Notes: a model not told the origin generated them from the sequence alone. 64,000 nt of DNA from Sulfurovum sp. (GCA_027082955.1 JALWTA010000038.1:60338-124337); one strand, 5' to 3'; shown: positions 10,813 through 21,654, numbered from the stretch's first letter. A program made the numbers and translations.

Positions 10813-11805
10813 CTAAGCCAGTGATTCAAGCATTCCTTCAAACGCTTTTTCAAATGCCTCCAAACCCTCTTTTAGAAGTGTAGCATAAACTTCATCCATA
10901 TCAAAACCGCTGTCTTTAAGCCGTGTAAAGTAACCATTGATCACCGCATCATCCATTGGCAGTTTCGGTGGCGTCGGTTTGACTGCACGCCACGCCTCAA
11001 TGGTTGCCAAAGGTGCCGTATTGACCGAATGGGGTGCAAGCAGTTGTCGCATGTAGTAGTATGGCGGCAGATCATCACCCTTGACTCCTGTACTTGCAAA
11101 AAGCGTACGGATATGCGCATTGTCATACTTTTCGATCATAGTGTAGATTTTCGCTGCATTGTAGATACCGGTAAGTCCTGTATCTATCCCCTCCTGCGCA
11201 AGCTCACCGTCAAGCATACGGTCAAACCGGCTGACAAAAACAGAGATCACACCGTCAACCTTTGCTTCGGTCTGCTCCATCCCTTTCTCCATCGCTTTGA
11301 CACAGCGCTGTGCCTGCGTCGGAGAGAATATCAGTGTCGCATTGACAGAGATGCCCTCAGCAAGCAGTGCTGTCATCGCATCATACCCGGCATTGGTCGC
11401 AGGTACCTTGATCATGACATTGGGCTCACCAATCGCCGCAAAAAGGCGTTTGCCTTCTTCTATCGTACCCTGTGTATCGTTAGAGAGAAAAGGATCAACT
11501 TCAATAGAGATATAACCGTCATTGTCCGTATCATAAAGCGGTCTGAGTGCCTGTGCAGCGGTTTTGATATCTTCGATCGCAAGTGCTTCATATTTCTCTT
11601 TTGGCGTTTTCCCTGCCAATGCTTCAAGCTGTGCTTTGTACGCCGGAGAACTTGTAATCGCCGAAGCGAAGATCGCAGGATTGCTTGTTGCCCCGTTAAT
11701 GATCCCTTGTTCTATGAGGTTTCCAAATTCGTTTTTAAGGTAGTCACGCTCCACAAAATCGAGCCACAGTGAAAAACCTATCTCTCTATCTACCATCTGT
11801 TTCAT
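10813..11805 (-). CDS. tal: Transaldolase
   Basis: IIEQGIINGATSNPAIF, VMIKVPATNAG, NATLIFSPTQA; start placed internally. Confidence 0.93.
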   Translation of the reverse strand: MKQMVDREIGFSLWLDFVERDYLKNEFGNLIEQGIINGATSNPAIFASAITSSPAYKAQLEALAGKTPKEKYEALAIEDIKTAAQALRPLYDTDNDGYISIEVDPFLSNDTQGTIEEGKRLFAAIGEPNVMIKVPATNAGYDAMTALLAEGISVNATLIFSPTQAQRCVKAMEKGMEQTEAKVDGVISVFVSRFDRMLDGELAQEGIDTGLTGIYNAAKIYTMIEKYDNAHIRTLFASTGVKGDDLPPYYYMRQLLAPHSVNTAPLATIEAWRAVKPTPPKLPMDDAVINGYFTRLKDSGFDMDEVYATLLKEGLEAFEKAFEGMLESLA

Positions 11806-12532
11806 CCTTGTATTGCCATTGAAATTGCTGCCAGCTTCCCAGATCGCTCGGTTTTTGCAAAGCGGTATGCAATTCATCAAGAAAACGCTCCCGCGGTACG
11901 GTCTGTGCCCCAAGGGCGACCATGTGATCCGTACGCATCTGACAGTCGATAAAATCATAGCCTCTCTGCGCTAAAACATCACTGAGTGCCTTGAACGCAA
12001 CTTTTGAAGCGTTGGATACCAATGAGAACATAGACTCACCAAAAAAGGCTTTGCCCATCGCCAAACCATAAAGCCCGCCAACCAGTTCATCGTCCTTATA
12101 GACCTCTACACTATGGGCAAATCCCTCTTCATGCAGCCGTATATACGCCTCCCGTACTTCGGGCAATATCCATGATCCCTCCTGCCCCTCTCTGGGAACC
12201 GTAGCACAATAGTGGATCACATCGGCAAAACGTTCATCGAACCGGACACTGAATCCTGCATTACGCAGTACCCTGCGAAACGACTTTCGTACAATGAAGT
12301 CTCCCGGATAGAGCAAAAGCCGCGGATCGGGAGACCACCACAAAATAGGATCTCCCTCGGCATACCACGGGAAGATACCGTTTCTATATGCGGTCAAAAG
12401 CCGATTGGTAGAAAGATCCCCGCCATAGGCAAGCAATCCTTCATCAGATGCAAAACGGGGATTTGGAAAGGTATAGGAGTAGTCACTCAGAGGCGCAATA
12501 AGATAGTGCTCTTCGTCGAACATGGAGCCCAT
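11786..12532 (-). CDS. aat: Leucyl/phenylalanyl-tRNA-protein transferase
   Basis: NGIFPWYAEGDPILWWSPDPR, FIDCQMRTDHMVALGA. Confidence 0.95.
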   Translation of the reverse strand: MGSMFDEEHYLIAPLSDYSYTFPNPRFASDEGLLAYGGDLSTNRLLTAYRNGIFPWYAEGDPILWWSPDPRLLLYPGDFIVRKSFRRVLRNAGFSVRFDERFADVIHYCATVPREGQEGSWILPEVREAYIRLHEEGFAHSVEVYKDDELVGGLYGLAMGKAFFGESMFSLVSNASKVAFKALSDVLAQRGYDFIDCQMRTDHMVALGAQTVPRERFLDELHTALQKPSDLGSWQQFQWQYKDETDGR

Positions 12533-12555
12533 TACAAACTCCTTTGGCGTTTGTA

Positions 12556-12587
12556 AGTGAAGAGTGAAGAGTGAAGAGTGAAGAGTT
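12556..12587. repeat. Period-7 tandem array (GAAGAGT)n upstream of aat
   Basis: Direct reading of sequence. Confidence 0.95.
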
Positions 12588-12619
12588 TTGGTATGCATTG
12601 CTTAGCAATGCTTTTATTG

Positions 12620-12815
12620 TAGGGTGTTGTCCCCCCACAACACCGTAATACAAATAATATCTTCCAGGAAATGATATACATCGTGTTGGTCAGGTAGCGA
12701 CAAAGGAGCACCCAACCCCTGAAAGGGGCGCTTGCGTTTGCGACTGCCAGAGCTGCCTGACCAACACGAAAATGTTTTATAGATACACATGGTGTTGTGG
12801 GGACACAACACCCTA
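12620..12815. mobile_element. 196-bp foldback (MITE-like) element
   Basis: Near-perfect outer TIRs (TAGGGTGTTGT..CCCCACAACACC) and an inner IR CGTGTTGGTCAGG[T/C]AGC at 12682/12768. Confidence 0.6.
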
Positions 12816-12829
12816 TGGGGTAAACCATG

Positions 12830-15022
12830 TTATGCTCCAAAGTCGAAAGTCAGTTTTTCATTTTTGAAGCCCACTTTGACCTTGCCGCCTTTTTTGAGCT
12901 TTCCAAAGAGGATCTCATCTGTCAATGCCTCTTTGATCTTCTCATCAATCACACGGGCAATATGACGGGCACCGTAACGCTCGTCATACCCCTCCTGTGC
13001 AAGATAGGCTTTGGCTTTTTTGCTTACTTTGACCCGTATCTCTTTTGCCGCAAGCAGTGTGTTGAGCTTTTCAAGTTCACGATCGACGATCTTGATCAGA
13101 GCATCGGTATCAAGTGGGTTGAAGTTTACAATGGCATTGAGACGGTTTCTGAACTCCGGAGCAAAAAAGGCGTTAATCGCTTTGTCCGTTTTGACAGACG
13201 TGTCTTTGTTGAATCCCATCACATTGGGCTCTTTGGTACCGAGGTTGGAGGTCATGATGAGCACAACATTCTTAAAGTCTGTCACCACACCATTGTTGTC
13301 AGTCAGCTTTGCACCATCCATGATCTGCAGCAGTATGTTCATAATATCCGGATGCGCCTTTTCAATCTCATCAAGCAGCAATACCGTGTGAGGGTGTTTT
13401 TTGATCATCTCGGTAAGCAGACCGCCCTGTTCATACCCGACATACCCCGGAGGTGCACCGACAAGGCGGCTGACGGTGTGCGGTTCCATATATTCACTCA
13501 TGTCCAACCGTTCAAAATGCACATGCAATGTCTGCGCAAGCTGTGTTGCCAGTGCCGTCTTTCCGACCCCTGTCGGTCCAACAAAAAGGAATGAACCAAT
13601 AGGTCGGTTCTCTCCGTTAAGCCCGGCATAGGAGCGTTTGATCGCCGTTGCCAACACCCCGATCGCTTCATCTTGCCCGATAATATGTGCTTTGAGATCT
13701 TTTTCAAGGGTTTTAAGCTTTTTGGTATCGTCCGTACCGATCACTGTGGAAGGAAGTTTCATCATTTTGGCGACACTCTCTTCAATGTCGGCAGGCACAA
13801 CAGTAATACCCTCTTTGCCGCGCAACATAAAGTGTGCTCCCACCTCATCGATGATATCCATCGCTTTGTCCGGTAAAAACCGATCATGAAGATACTTGAC
13901 ACTCAGATCGATCGCACTCTGCAATGCTTCGTCAGTAAAGTCAATCTTATGAAACTGCTCATATTTATGCTGCACCCCTTTGAGGATGGTAAAGGTATCT
14001 TCAATGCTTGGCTCCTCTACATCGATCTTGGCAAACCGGCGGCTGAGTGCTTTGTCTTTGTCAAAGAAGTTTCTAAACTCCTGATAGGTCGTCGCACCGA
14101 TACACTTGATCTCCCCGCGGGCAAGGGCAGGTTTGAGAAGGTTGCTTGCATCCATGCTGCCCCCGCTGGTCGCACCTGCACCTACCATGGTATGGATCTC
14201 GTCAATGAAGAGAATCGCATCTTTCTCTTTTTTAAGCTCTTTCAAGATCCCTTTGAGACGCTTTTCAAAATCTCCACGGTATTTGGTACCGGCGATCAAT
14301 GCTCCCATATCAAGTGCATAAACTTTTGCACTTTTGAGAATGTCAGGCACTTCGCCCTCACTGATCTTCAGTGCCAGCCCTTCAGCAATCGCAGTCTTCC
14401 CGACACCTGGTTCACCTACCAGCAGCGGGTTGTTCTTCTTCCGGCGGCAGAGTGTCTGCATCACACGGTCAATCTCATCGACACGTCCAATCACCGGATC
14501 TATCTTGCCCTTTTTGGCAAGGGAAACAAGCTCCATGGTAAACTGTTCCAGCAGCGTCTCTTCAGCCTCTTTTTGTTTCTGGTCTGTGGCATTCCCCGCT
14601 TCATCATGTGCATGGGAGATCACTTCAAGCACATCGACTCTGGCAATTCCCTCTTTTTTCATCAGATAGACAGCATAAGAGTGCTCCTGCATGAAGATCG
14701 CCGCAAGCATATCCCCAACCTTTGCCTCACTTCGCCCGGCAGAGTGGATATGTGTCATCATATCATTGATAGCACGGGAGAGTGCCACTGTCTCAAACGG
14801 CTCTACTGCCTCTTTGAGCGTGGGAATGGTTTTATGAATATGGGCTTCTATGCCCTCTTCAAGCCGCTTGATATCTGCACCGAGCAGATCAAATATCTCC
14901 TGCCCTTTCTCCGAACGTACAATCGCCAAAAAGACATGTTCTACGGTCAGGTACTCATGCCGGTTCTCTTTGGCATACGTTACCGCCTCTTTAAATACAT
15001 CGTTCAATGCTACACTGATCAT
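12830..15022 (-). CDS. clpA: ATP-dependent Clp protease ATP-binding subunit ClpA
   Basis: [30 protein letters not shown], Clp N-domain; followed by clpS. Confidence 0.96.
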   Translation of the reverse strand: MISVALNDVFKEAVTYAKENRHEYLTVEHVFLAIVRSEKGQEIFDLLGADIKRLEEGIEAHIHKTIPTLKEAVEPFETVALSRAINDMMTHIHSAGRSEAKVGDMLAAIFMQEHSYAVYLMKKEGIARVDVLEVISHAHDEAGNATDQKQKEAEETLLEQFTMELVSLAKKGKIDPVIGRVDEIDRVMQTLCRRKKNNPLLVGEPGVGKTAIAEGLALKISEGEVPDILKSAKVYALDMGALIAGTKYRGDFEKRLKGILKELKKEKDAILFIDEIHTMVGAGATSGGSMDASNLLKPALARGEIKCIGATTYQEFRNFFDKDKALSRRFAKIDVEEPSIEDTFTILKGVQHKYEQFHKIDFTDEALQSAIDLSVKYLHDRFLPDKAMDIIDEVGAHFMLRGKEGITVVPADIEESVAKMMKLPSTVIGTDDTKKLKTLEKDLKAHIIGQDEAIGVLATAIKRSYAGLNGENRPIGSFLFVGPTGVGKTALATQLAQTLHVHFERLDMSEYMEPHTVSRLVGAPPGYVGYEQGGLLTEMIKKHPHTVLLLDEIEKAHPDIMNILLQIMDGAKLTDNNGVVTDFKNVVLIMTSNLGTKEPNVMGFNKDTSVKTDKAINAFFAPEFRNRLNAIVNFNPLDTDALIKIVDRELEKLNTLLAAKEIRVKVSKKAKAYLAQEGYDERYGARHIARVIDEKIKEALTDEILFGKLKKGGKVKVGFKNEKLTFDFGA

Positions 15023-15322
15023 CTATGCATCCTCTTCCATCGTTGCAAGCAGAGGGAACTCGTTGCGCTTGGCAAGCTGTCTTACCTGCTCCACTTTCAT
15101 CTGGGCAATCTCATAGGTGTATACACCGCAGATCGCCTTGCCTTTTTCGTGAATCTGCAGCATAATCTGCTCAGCTTGGCTGTGGCTTTTGTGGAAAATA
15201 TCCATCAACACCTCCACAACAAAATCCATACTGGTATAATCATCATTATGCAGCAGCACTTTGAACATCTGCGGTTCCTGCAGGTCAAATGCTACGTCGA
15301 GTTCTTCTTCATACTTTGGCAT
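15023..15322 (-). CDS. clpS: ClpS adaptor
   Basis: FKVLLHNDDYTSMDFVVEVL. Confidence 0.95.
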   Translation of the reverse strand: MPKYEEELDVAFDLQEPQMFKVLLHNDDYTSMDFVVEVLMDIFHKSHSQAEQIMLQIHEKGKAICGVYTYEIAQMKVEQVRQLAKRNEFPLLATMEEDA

Positions 15323-15343
15323 TTATGCTAAAATTCCTTACTT

Positions 15344-15611
15344 AGGGCACCTCTAATAACCCCAGACGCTCATAATGGGTTTTGCAGATGTGAGGTTTTG
15401 CAAGAAGCTTTCAAGTCCTAGCCAAAGCTAAGACGATGGAAGCATCTTGTGAAAGATCGCGTCTGCAAAGCCCACCCTTCGGGCAATACCAGCTTTGCCC
15501 TATGCGGCGTTACACTTTTTCGACTTAGCTACGGCTAGGACTTCAAAAGTGTGTCTTGCCTAGAACAAAGCTGGCAATGTTATGAGCATCTGGGGTTATT
15601 AGAGGTGCCCT
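15344..15611. mobile_element. 268-bp foldback MITE-like element
   Basis: Terminal IR AGGGCACCTCTAATAACCCCAGA[C/T]GCTCATAA (1 mismatch in 32) and an internal IR at 15413/15543. Confidence 0.75.
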
Positions 15612-15660
15612 TTAAATTCTATAATCGTCTATATTATACAAAAAATCGGGAGAAAAACAA

Positions 15661-16317
15661 GTGAAGAGCCTTTTTATTACTGCCACAGGGACAAATGTAG
15701 GAAAGACGCACACTACCCTCAAACTCATTGAAGCACTCGCAGCACAGGGCATACGCCCGGGAGTCTACAAACCTATCGAAACCGGTGTAACCGACACGCC
15801 GCACGATGCTACTGCCCTGCTTAATGCATGTCAACATGTCAACCCAAATTTTCAGTCATTGACAACCTATGACATCACCGCTTACACCTTCGAACTGCCT
15901 GCTGCACCGTTTTGTGCCGATACAGACGGTGTGATCGATCTTCAATACATTGTTGACAAACATGACATGCTGTTGAAAAAGTGTGACATACTGCTTGTCG
16001 AAGGAGCCGGAGGGCTGATGGTTCCCTTGACAGAAACCTACCTGACGGTACACCTCATCAAAGAGCTTGGTGCCAGAGCACTTCTGGTAACACCCAGCCG
16101 TCTTGGCTGCATCAACGACACCCTTCTCTCCATGATGGCACTGCGCAGTTTTGACATCCCATTTGAGTGGTGTGTCAACCTTTACGAAGACAGAGAAGAT
16201 TTTGCAAAGGTTACACAGCCCTATTATGATGCTGTATTTCCGGAATGGTGGAGCGTGCAAAATGGCATTGATGATTTTAGCAGAAGATTTGCATCAACAT
16301 CCCTTTTTACGTCATAA
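15661..16317 (+). CDS. bioD: Dethiobiotin synthetase
   Basis: FITATGTNVGKTHTTLKLIEAL, VEGAGGLMVPL. Confidence 0.93.
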   Translation: MKSLFITATGTNVGKTHTTLKLIEALAAQGIRPGVYKPIETGVTDTPHDATALLNACQHVNPNFQSLTTYDITAYTFELPAAPFCADTDGVIDLQYIVDKHDMLLKKCDILLVEGAGGLMVPLTETYLTVHLIKELGARALLVTPSRLGCINDTLLSMMALRSFDIPFEWCVNLYEDREDFAKVTQPYYDAVFPEWWSVQNGIDDFSRRFASTSLFTS

Positions 16318-16380
16318 AGCATACACACTTTTACCACTCCTTTGTTATAATCGCATATCTTATACTTAGGAGTCACACTC

Positions 16381-17262
16381 ATGCAGCATCTTGTCGATAC
16401 GACCGATCTCTCACAGGCACAGATCTTACAAATTTTAGAAGATGCAAAACGTTTTAAAGTACAACGTCCGCCTCAGTTGCTGAATGACAAACTCTTCATC
16501 ACCCTCTTTTTCGAACCCTCTACCCGTACACGAAGCTCTTTTGAGGTGGCAGCCAAACGGCTCGGAGCATCTGTGGTACACCTAGATCCAAGCCGCTCTT
16601 CTACCAAAAAGGGAGAAAGTCTTGAAGACACCTTTGCCAATCTCTGTGCCATGGGACCAGATGGGGTGATCATCAGACATGAGAGCAATGACGCCCCCGG
16701 TCAGCTTGCGCAGATGCAGATGACCTCCGTCATCAATGCAGGAGCAGGCAACTACGCACATCCGACACAGGCACTGCTCGATCTCTTTACGATCATGGAG
16801 TATTTTGACGGGAACATCGCCGGAAAAACCATCGCCATTGTCGGAGACATTGCCAACTCACGCGTAGCAAGTTCCGGCATACGGCTCTTGACACGCATGG
16901 GAATGAAAGTATTACTGATTGCACCCGAACCTTTCATGCCCAAAGAGACAGACCTGCCATGCTATGAATATCTTGAAGAGGTCATTGACAAGGTTGATGT
17001 GATTATGAGCCTGCGTGCACAGCTTGAACGCCATGCCAAACCTATCTTTGACGACTACGACACCTATGCAACGCACTACTGCATTACCAAAGAGCGCCTC
17101 AAAGACAGAAACATCCTTCTGCTGCATCCGGGACCTGTCATGCGCAACATCGATATCAGTGACGAAATGCTCGACGACCCCCGTTGCAAAGTACTCGAAC
17201 AGGTCAAAAACGGCGTATTTGTCCGCATGGCAGTCCTCAAACTGCTGCTGCTCGACAGCTAA
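16381..17262 (+). CDS. pyrB: Aspartate carbamoyltransferase catalytic subunit
   Basis: FFEPSTRTRSSFEVAAKRLGA, HPGPVMRNIDI. Confidence 0.97.
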   Translation: MQHLVDTTDLSQAQILQILEDAKRFKVQRPPQLLNDKLFITLFFEPSTRTRSSFEVAAKRLGASVVHLDPSRSSTKKGESLEDTFANLCAMGPDGVIIRHESNDAPGQLAQMQMTSVINAGAGNYAHPTQALLDLFTIMEYFDGNIAGKTIAIVGDIANSRVASSGIRLLTRMGMKVLLIAPEPFMPKETDLPCYEYLEEVIDKVDVIMSLRAQLERHAKPIFDDYDTYATHYCITKERLKDRNILLLHPGPVMRNIDISDEMLDDPRCKVLEQVKNGVFVRMAVLKLLLLDS

Positions 17263-17274
17263 AAGAGAGCAAAA

Positions 17275-18300
17275 TTGGATACCCCATCCTCTGCTCTACC
17301 TGCTACCCGCTACCCACTACCCACTGAAAGCCTCTGGCTTTCCCAACAACAGGGGTTTGAAACCATCAACCGGTTAGGAGACTCCCGCACTCCGTTTCTC
17401 TTCGTTGTCTCCTACGACAAACAAAAGATCTTTGCACAACCGCTTGACGCACTTGACAATGACATCTGCTACAAACTTGAGGATTGGCGCAACTACCCGG
17501 TACAAAAACGTACCAAACCCTACACCCTTGCCAAATTTCCGGTAGATTTCGCACACTACCGCCGTGCTATCGAAACAGTGCAGGAGGAGATACGTTCAGG
17601 CAACACCTACCTGCTCAACCTCACGTTTGAGACGCCTGTAGAGACCAACCTCACCCTTAAAGAGATTTTCACATGGGCACAGGCAAAATTTAAACTCTAT
17701 TTCAAAGGCAAGTTCATCTGTTTCTCCCCCGAACGCTTTGTAGAGATAAAAAATGACACCATCGCCACCTACCCGATGAAAGGGACGATAGACGCTACCC
17801 TTCCCAATGCCAAAGAGACAATTTTGGCTAATGAAAAAGAGATGGCAGAGCATGTCATGATCGTCGATTTGATGCGAAACGATCTTGGTATGGTCGGTAC
17901 CGATGTCAAGGTTGAAACATTCCGTTATACAGATACCATCCGTGCAGGAAACAAACCCCTGCTGCAGGTCAGTTCCAAAATCACCGCATCTCTTCCCAAA
18001 GACTGGCACACACAGCTTGGCACCATCTTAGAGAGACTCACACCGGCAGGCTCCATCACCGGTACCCCCAAAAAACGCACCGTAGAGATCATCGATGCGA
18101 TAGAAACCTATGAGAGAGGATTTTACACCGGCATCTTTGGTATCTACGACGGCACCGACCTGCGTTCAGCCGTGATGATACGCTTCATGGAAGAGAGAGA
18201 CGGAAAGCTCTACTACAAAAGCGGCGGCGGCATTACTATCGATTCAGATGCACGCAGTGAGTATGGGGAGCTGGTGGATAAGATCTATCTGCCATTGTGA
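17275..18300 (+). CDS. pabB: Aminodeoxychorismate synthase component I
   Basis: GNTYLLNLTFETP, FSPERFVEI, TPAGSITGTPKKRTVEII, FYTGIFGIYDG. Confidence 0.9.
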   Translation: MDTPSSALPATRYPLPTESLWLSQQQGFETINRLGDSRTPFLFVVSYDKQKIFAQPLDALDNDICYKLEDWRNYPVQKRTKPYTLAKFPVDFAHYRRAIETVQEEIRSGNTYLLNLTFETPVETNLTLKEIFTWAQAKFKLYFKGKFICFSPERFVEIKNDTIATYPMKGTIDATLPNAKETILANEKEMAEHVMIVDLMRNDLGMVGTDVKVETFRYTDTIRAGNKPLLQVSSKITASLPKDWHTQLGTILERLTPAGSITGTPKKRTVEIIDAIETYERGFYTGIFGIYDGTDLRSAVMIRFMEERDGKLYYKSGGGITIDSDARSEYGELVDKIYLPL

Positions 18301-18358
18301 TACATAAACAGAAAAGGTATTATGTTATAATAGTCTCAAAGTTCAAAAGGTTTTTTGT

Positions 18359-18694
18359 GTGATTGAAAGTGAAACGTTTACAAAAGTAAAGAGCCTTATT
18401 GAAAAGTCTGATGTACTCATTTCCAGTCATGGATATGATGAATTGGCAGAAGATGGTATCTTGGTGAAAGATATTCTCACAAGCGTAAAGAGTGCAATTG
18501 TTTTGGAAGATTACCCACAGTTCGGGAAAGGTCCATGTTGCCTGCTTTTACAACGGGATGCCCGCAATGCACCTATACATACTGTATGGGGTATCTCTGC
18601 AGGAACTCAGAGACCTGCTGTACTCATTACGGCATACAGACTGAGTCCAGATAGATGGTCAGAAGATTTTACAAGGAGAAAAAATGCCAAATAG
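18359..18694 (+). CDS. DUF4258-like protein, putative toxin
   Basis: ISSHGYDELAEDGI...VWGISAGTQRPAVLITAYRLSPDRW; overlaps the next small ORF. Confidence 0.6.
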   Translation: MIESETFTKVKSLIEKSDVLISSHGYDELAEDGILVKDILTSVKSAIVLEDYPQFGKGPCCLLLQRDARNAPIHTVWGISAGTQRPAVLITAYRLSPDRWSEDFTRRKNAK

Positions 18695-18899
18695 AACACA
18701 TACAAAACTGCTACATGAAGGGAAGTATGTTGCAGAGGTGGAGATTGAAATTATTGACAATGAAAATGCATGGTCACCTTATATTAGTCTCGATGATACA
18801 CTAAAACTTGATACTGTACGTGAACTTTTACGTGAAGGGAATATTGCAGAAGCGAAAAAGTATGGAAAGGTCTATATACTCAAACCTGTTGCGGCATAG
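18684..18899 (+). CDS. Small partner of the DUF4258-like protein, putative antitoxin
   Basis: 71-aa ORF overlapping the preceding CDS. Confidence 0.55.
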   Translation: MPNRTHTKLLHEGKYVAEVEIEIIDNENAWSPYISLDDTLKLDTVRELLREGNIAEAKKYGKVYILKPVAA

Positions 18900-18966
18900 G
18901 ATTTTTATCTCTTTAAAGTACAATAAACATACGGCTATATCATTAACTTTTGATTTAAATACCTAT

Positions 18967-19494
18967 CTACAGACACTCTCTGCTTGGACGATGTACCCAC
19001 TTATACTTTTTATCTTCACGGATCGGTGCGGCGTATACCGTACCGGTCTGCCGCCATGCATCTACCACAACACCATCATGCACCCTGCCCCCTTTACGCG
19101 TCACTGCCAAGGCATTGTGTTCCATCCAGTATGACCCGATGTGCGCTCCGATCAGGTGAAAACCAAAATGTGGGTAGTACGTTTCTCTACGTTTTAAATA
19201 AGTGTAGAGTCCGTCACTGTAGTGGTAGCAAAGTCCTTTTTTCTTAAGCCCGATATTGACCAGAAAATTGTGAAACTTCGGCGGGGTCGTACGCCCAAAC
19301 TCCCGGTTCAACGCTGCCGCACGCTGCACAATATCGTGGGCGAGCAGTCTGGTCTCCTGTAGCGTAGCATTACTCTCAAGCCCATTCAATACATGTACGA
19401 GTTTTGCCTCTACTGCTTTGGGAGCCTTCATAGGTACCTGTGTGCAGCCGGAAAAGCACCACAGGAACAGACTAAAGTACAAGATGCGCATAAT
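18967..19494 (-). CDS. Putative lipoprotein with transglutaminase-like C/H/D spacing
   Basis: Lipobox LWCFSGC; KGLCYHYSD, MEHNALAV, VVVDAWR. Confidence 0.6.
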   Translation of the reverse strand: MMRILYFSLFLWCFSGCTQVPMKAPKAVEAKLVHVLNGLESNATLQETRLLAHDIVQRAAALNREFGRTTPPKFHNFLVNIGLKKKGLCYHYSDGLYTYLKRRETYYPHFGFHLIGAHIGSYWMEHNALAVTRKGGRVHDGVVVDAWRQTGTVYAAPIREDKKYKWVHRPSRECL

Positions 19495-20155
19495 GCTCCA
19501 CAAGCACATTCTCAAGCATATACCAGACAAACAGAGCCATTACCATACCAAACGGAACAAGCGCTTTTGGGGAACGGGCAACCAAAAATCCGCCGACAAA
19601 CCCGGTCAGCAACCCTCCGACATGTGCACTCATATCAATGGAGGCAACAGAGAGCCCGAGAAAGAGGTTTAGCCCGATAATAACAGCAAAGTCTTTCAGT
19701 ATCTCTCTGCCCCTTTCAGTGGCAATACGATCCCTGTGGGCAAGAAAAAAGCCGCCCAGCGCACCAAACACACCGAAGATGGCACCGGAAGCACCGATAC
19801 CCACACTTTCAGGGTGTATATAGAGTGAGGCTACCCCGCCTGCAAGTCCGGAAAAGAGATAAATGGTAATATAAGCAGTTCTGGAGAAATAGAGCTCCAT
19901 CCCTCGGCCAATGAGATAAAGCGAGAACATATTCATAAGGATGTGTGTCATGCCCCCATGCAGAAACATGGCACTCAAAAGCCGCCACCACTCACCTTTG
20001 AGCACTACAAGCGGTCCATACAGTGCACCCATATCAACCAGCGTGTTTAGATTGATATCGGCAATATCACCACTCAGAAATATGCTCAACACATATACCA
20101 ATGCATTGAGCGCTATAATCCCATACGTCAGAGGATAACGGCTCATCTGACTCAA
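19472..20155 (-). CDS. Rhomboid-family intramembrane serine protease
   Basis: GASGAIFGVFGA and multiple TM segments. Confidence 0.88.
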   Translation of the reverse strand: MSQMSRYPLTYGIIALNALVYVLSIFLSGDIADINLNTLVDMGALYGPLVVLKGEWWRLLSAMFLHGGMTHILMNMFSLYLIGRGMELYFSRTAYITIYLFSGLAGGVASLYIHPESVGIGASGAIFGVFGALGGFFLAHRDRIATERGREILKDFAVIIGLNLFLGLSVASIDMSAHVGGLLTGFVGGFLVARSPKALVPFGMVMALFVWYMLENVLVEHYAHLVL

Positions 20156-20157
20156 GA

Positions 20158-20553
20158 TCAGCAGATCGCCCCTGCAAATATCACACCGTCAATACCGCCT
20201 CTGGCTATTTTACTGATCTCTTTTTCACTGTGTATCAACACCAATACACGTGTATCGAACAGATACTCCTGTGCTACAGGCTGTACCATCAATGCCGTAT
20301 CTTCATCACAAATCATGTAGGAGGCACCAAGTGCATTGGCATAGATAGCATCATCAAGCGTATTCACAACAACAGCATAATCAATCCCGTTTTCATGGCA
20401 ATACTCTGCCAGTGCATGTGAATCGACAAGCGGTTCAAGGAGTACAATATCATTGCTGTTGCTTGCTTTTATATCATCTAAAGAAAATACACGGCAAAAA
20501 CGTCGGCTTTTAATCCATGGATGTCCAATCAATATCATCTGCTGCTCCTTCAT
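20158..20553 (-). CDS. Conserved hypothetical protein
   Basis: Intact ORF in operon-like spacing. Confidence 0.6.
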   Translation of the reverse strand: MKEQQMILIGHPWIKSRRFCRVFSLDDIKASNSNDIVLLEPLVDSHALAEYCHENGIDYAVVVNTLDDAIYANALGASYMICDEDTALMVQPVAQEYLFDTRVLVLIHSEKEISKIARGGIDGVIFAGAIC

Positions 20554-20559
20554 ATTTTT

Positions 20560-20775
20560 TTATGCACACTCATCACAGTAATACTTTCCATTGACCATAA
20601 TACTCTCATCTACCGTCACGTAGGTACCGCACTTGCAACACTCTACCATTGTGTCACCAGTTGGTTTTTTCTCTTTTTGCGGTTTGCTTTTTTTACCGAT
20701 ACGGGGCAATTCTCCCCCCATCAGTTTATAAATAAATATACCTATCGCGGCAAAGATAATAAGTTTGAAGATCAT
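20560..20775 (-). CDS. PP0621-like small membrane protein with zinc ribbon
   Basis: TM segment then CCKCG...YYCDEC. Confidence 0.65.
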   Translation of the reverse strand: MIFKLIIFAAIGIFIYKLMGGELPRIGKKSKPQKEKKPTGDTMVECCKCGTYVTVDESIMVNGKYYCDECA

Positions 20776-21362
20776 ACGCGGCCTTTGATGTAAAGATAGT
20801 TTCTGTGCGCTTTTTGTACTATATCATAATCTAACTGATGTTGCACAGCATCGATCTCATCAAACACCCTGCTGCCCTTGTAGAAAAGGTAGCGGGTATT
20901 TAGATCACTGAGTGTTCGGGTCAAATTAAGCAACAATGCTGTATTGGTTACTGCACGGCTGCTAATAAGGTCGAAAGGGGCATGTTCTATCTTCTCAACC
21001 CTTTTTGCCTCTACCCTCACATTGGAAATGCCAATGTCAATACAGGCATACTTCAAAAACGATACCCGCTTTTTTAACGGTTCTGCAAGCACGACTTCCG
21101 TATCGGGCATGGCAATTGCCAGTACCAGTCCGGGAAATCCTGCACCTGTTCCAACATCAAGCAGCGTTTTGGGTGTCGTTATAAATGTAAGCGGGTAGAG
21201 TGAATCAATAATATTGTCATAAATTGCATCAATCGTTTTTGCTCCGGTGAGATTATGCACTCCATTCCATTCATGCAGCAGTGAGGCAAAGTGTTCCAAT
21301 TTCTCCATAAGATCTTGGGAGACTAAAATGTTTTCTTGATCCAAATATCTTTTTAATATCAT
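20772..21362 (-). CDS. rsmG: 16S rRNA (guanine527-N7)-methyltransferase
   Basis: [26 protein letters not shown]. Confidence 0.95.
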   Translation of the reverse strand: MILKRYLDQENILVSQDLMEKLEHFASLLHEWNGVHNLTGAKTIDAIYDNIIDSLYPLTFITTPKTLLDVGTGAGFPGLVLAIAMPDTEVVLAEPLKKRVSFLKYACIDIGISNVRVEAKRVEKIEHAPFDLISSRAVTNTALLLNLTRTLSDLNTRYLFYKGSRVFDEIDAVQHQLDYDIVQKAHRNYLYIKGRV

Positions 21363-21366
21363 CTAT

Positions 21367-21654
21367 TTACTGTTTACCATTCACTATTTGCACCAATCCA
21401 CTCTCTGCTAGCCTATCAACAAAAAGCAGTAAATCCTGTTTCAAAAGTGCTTCATCGACATCATATTCTTCAAGCAATACATTAAACACGCTCTCTAATT
21501 TTCCATCTTCTGCTTCAATAGCTTTCCAAATGGATGTACCCACTTCATCAAGTCCAAAGTAATTTTCCGAATTCATATCGAGTAGTACCATTTCACCGTC
21601 TATCTCCTGTGTGAAGACACTCTCTGAGCACACAACCCTATCTTTCACATCCAT
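21367..21654 (-). CDS. PqqD-family peptide chaperone (RRE/B1-like)
   Basis: EIDGEMVLLDMNSENYFGLDEVGTSIWKAIE. Confidence 0.88.
   Translation of the reverse strand: MDVKDRVVCSESVFTQEIDGEMVLLDMNSENYFGLDEVGTSIWKAIEAEDGKLESVFNVLLEEYDVDEALLKQDLLLFVDRLAESGLVQIVNGKQ

Noticed and set aside
13886-15331. 481-aa plus-strand ORF
   Set aside because: Fully antisense to clpA/clpS, which are unmistakable; composition (His/Cys/Phe-rich) is typical of an antisense frame.
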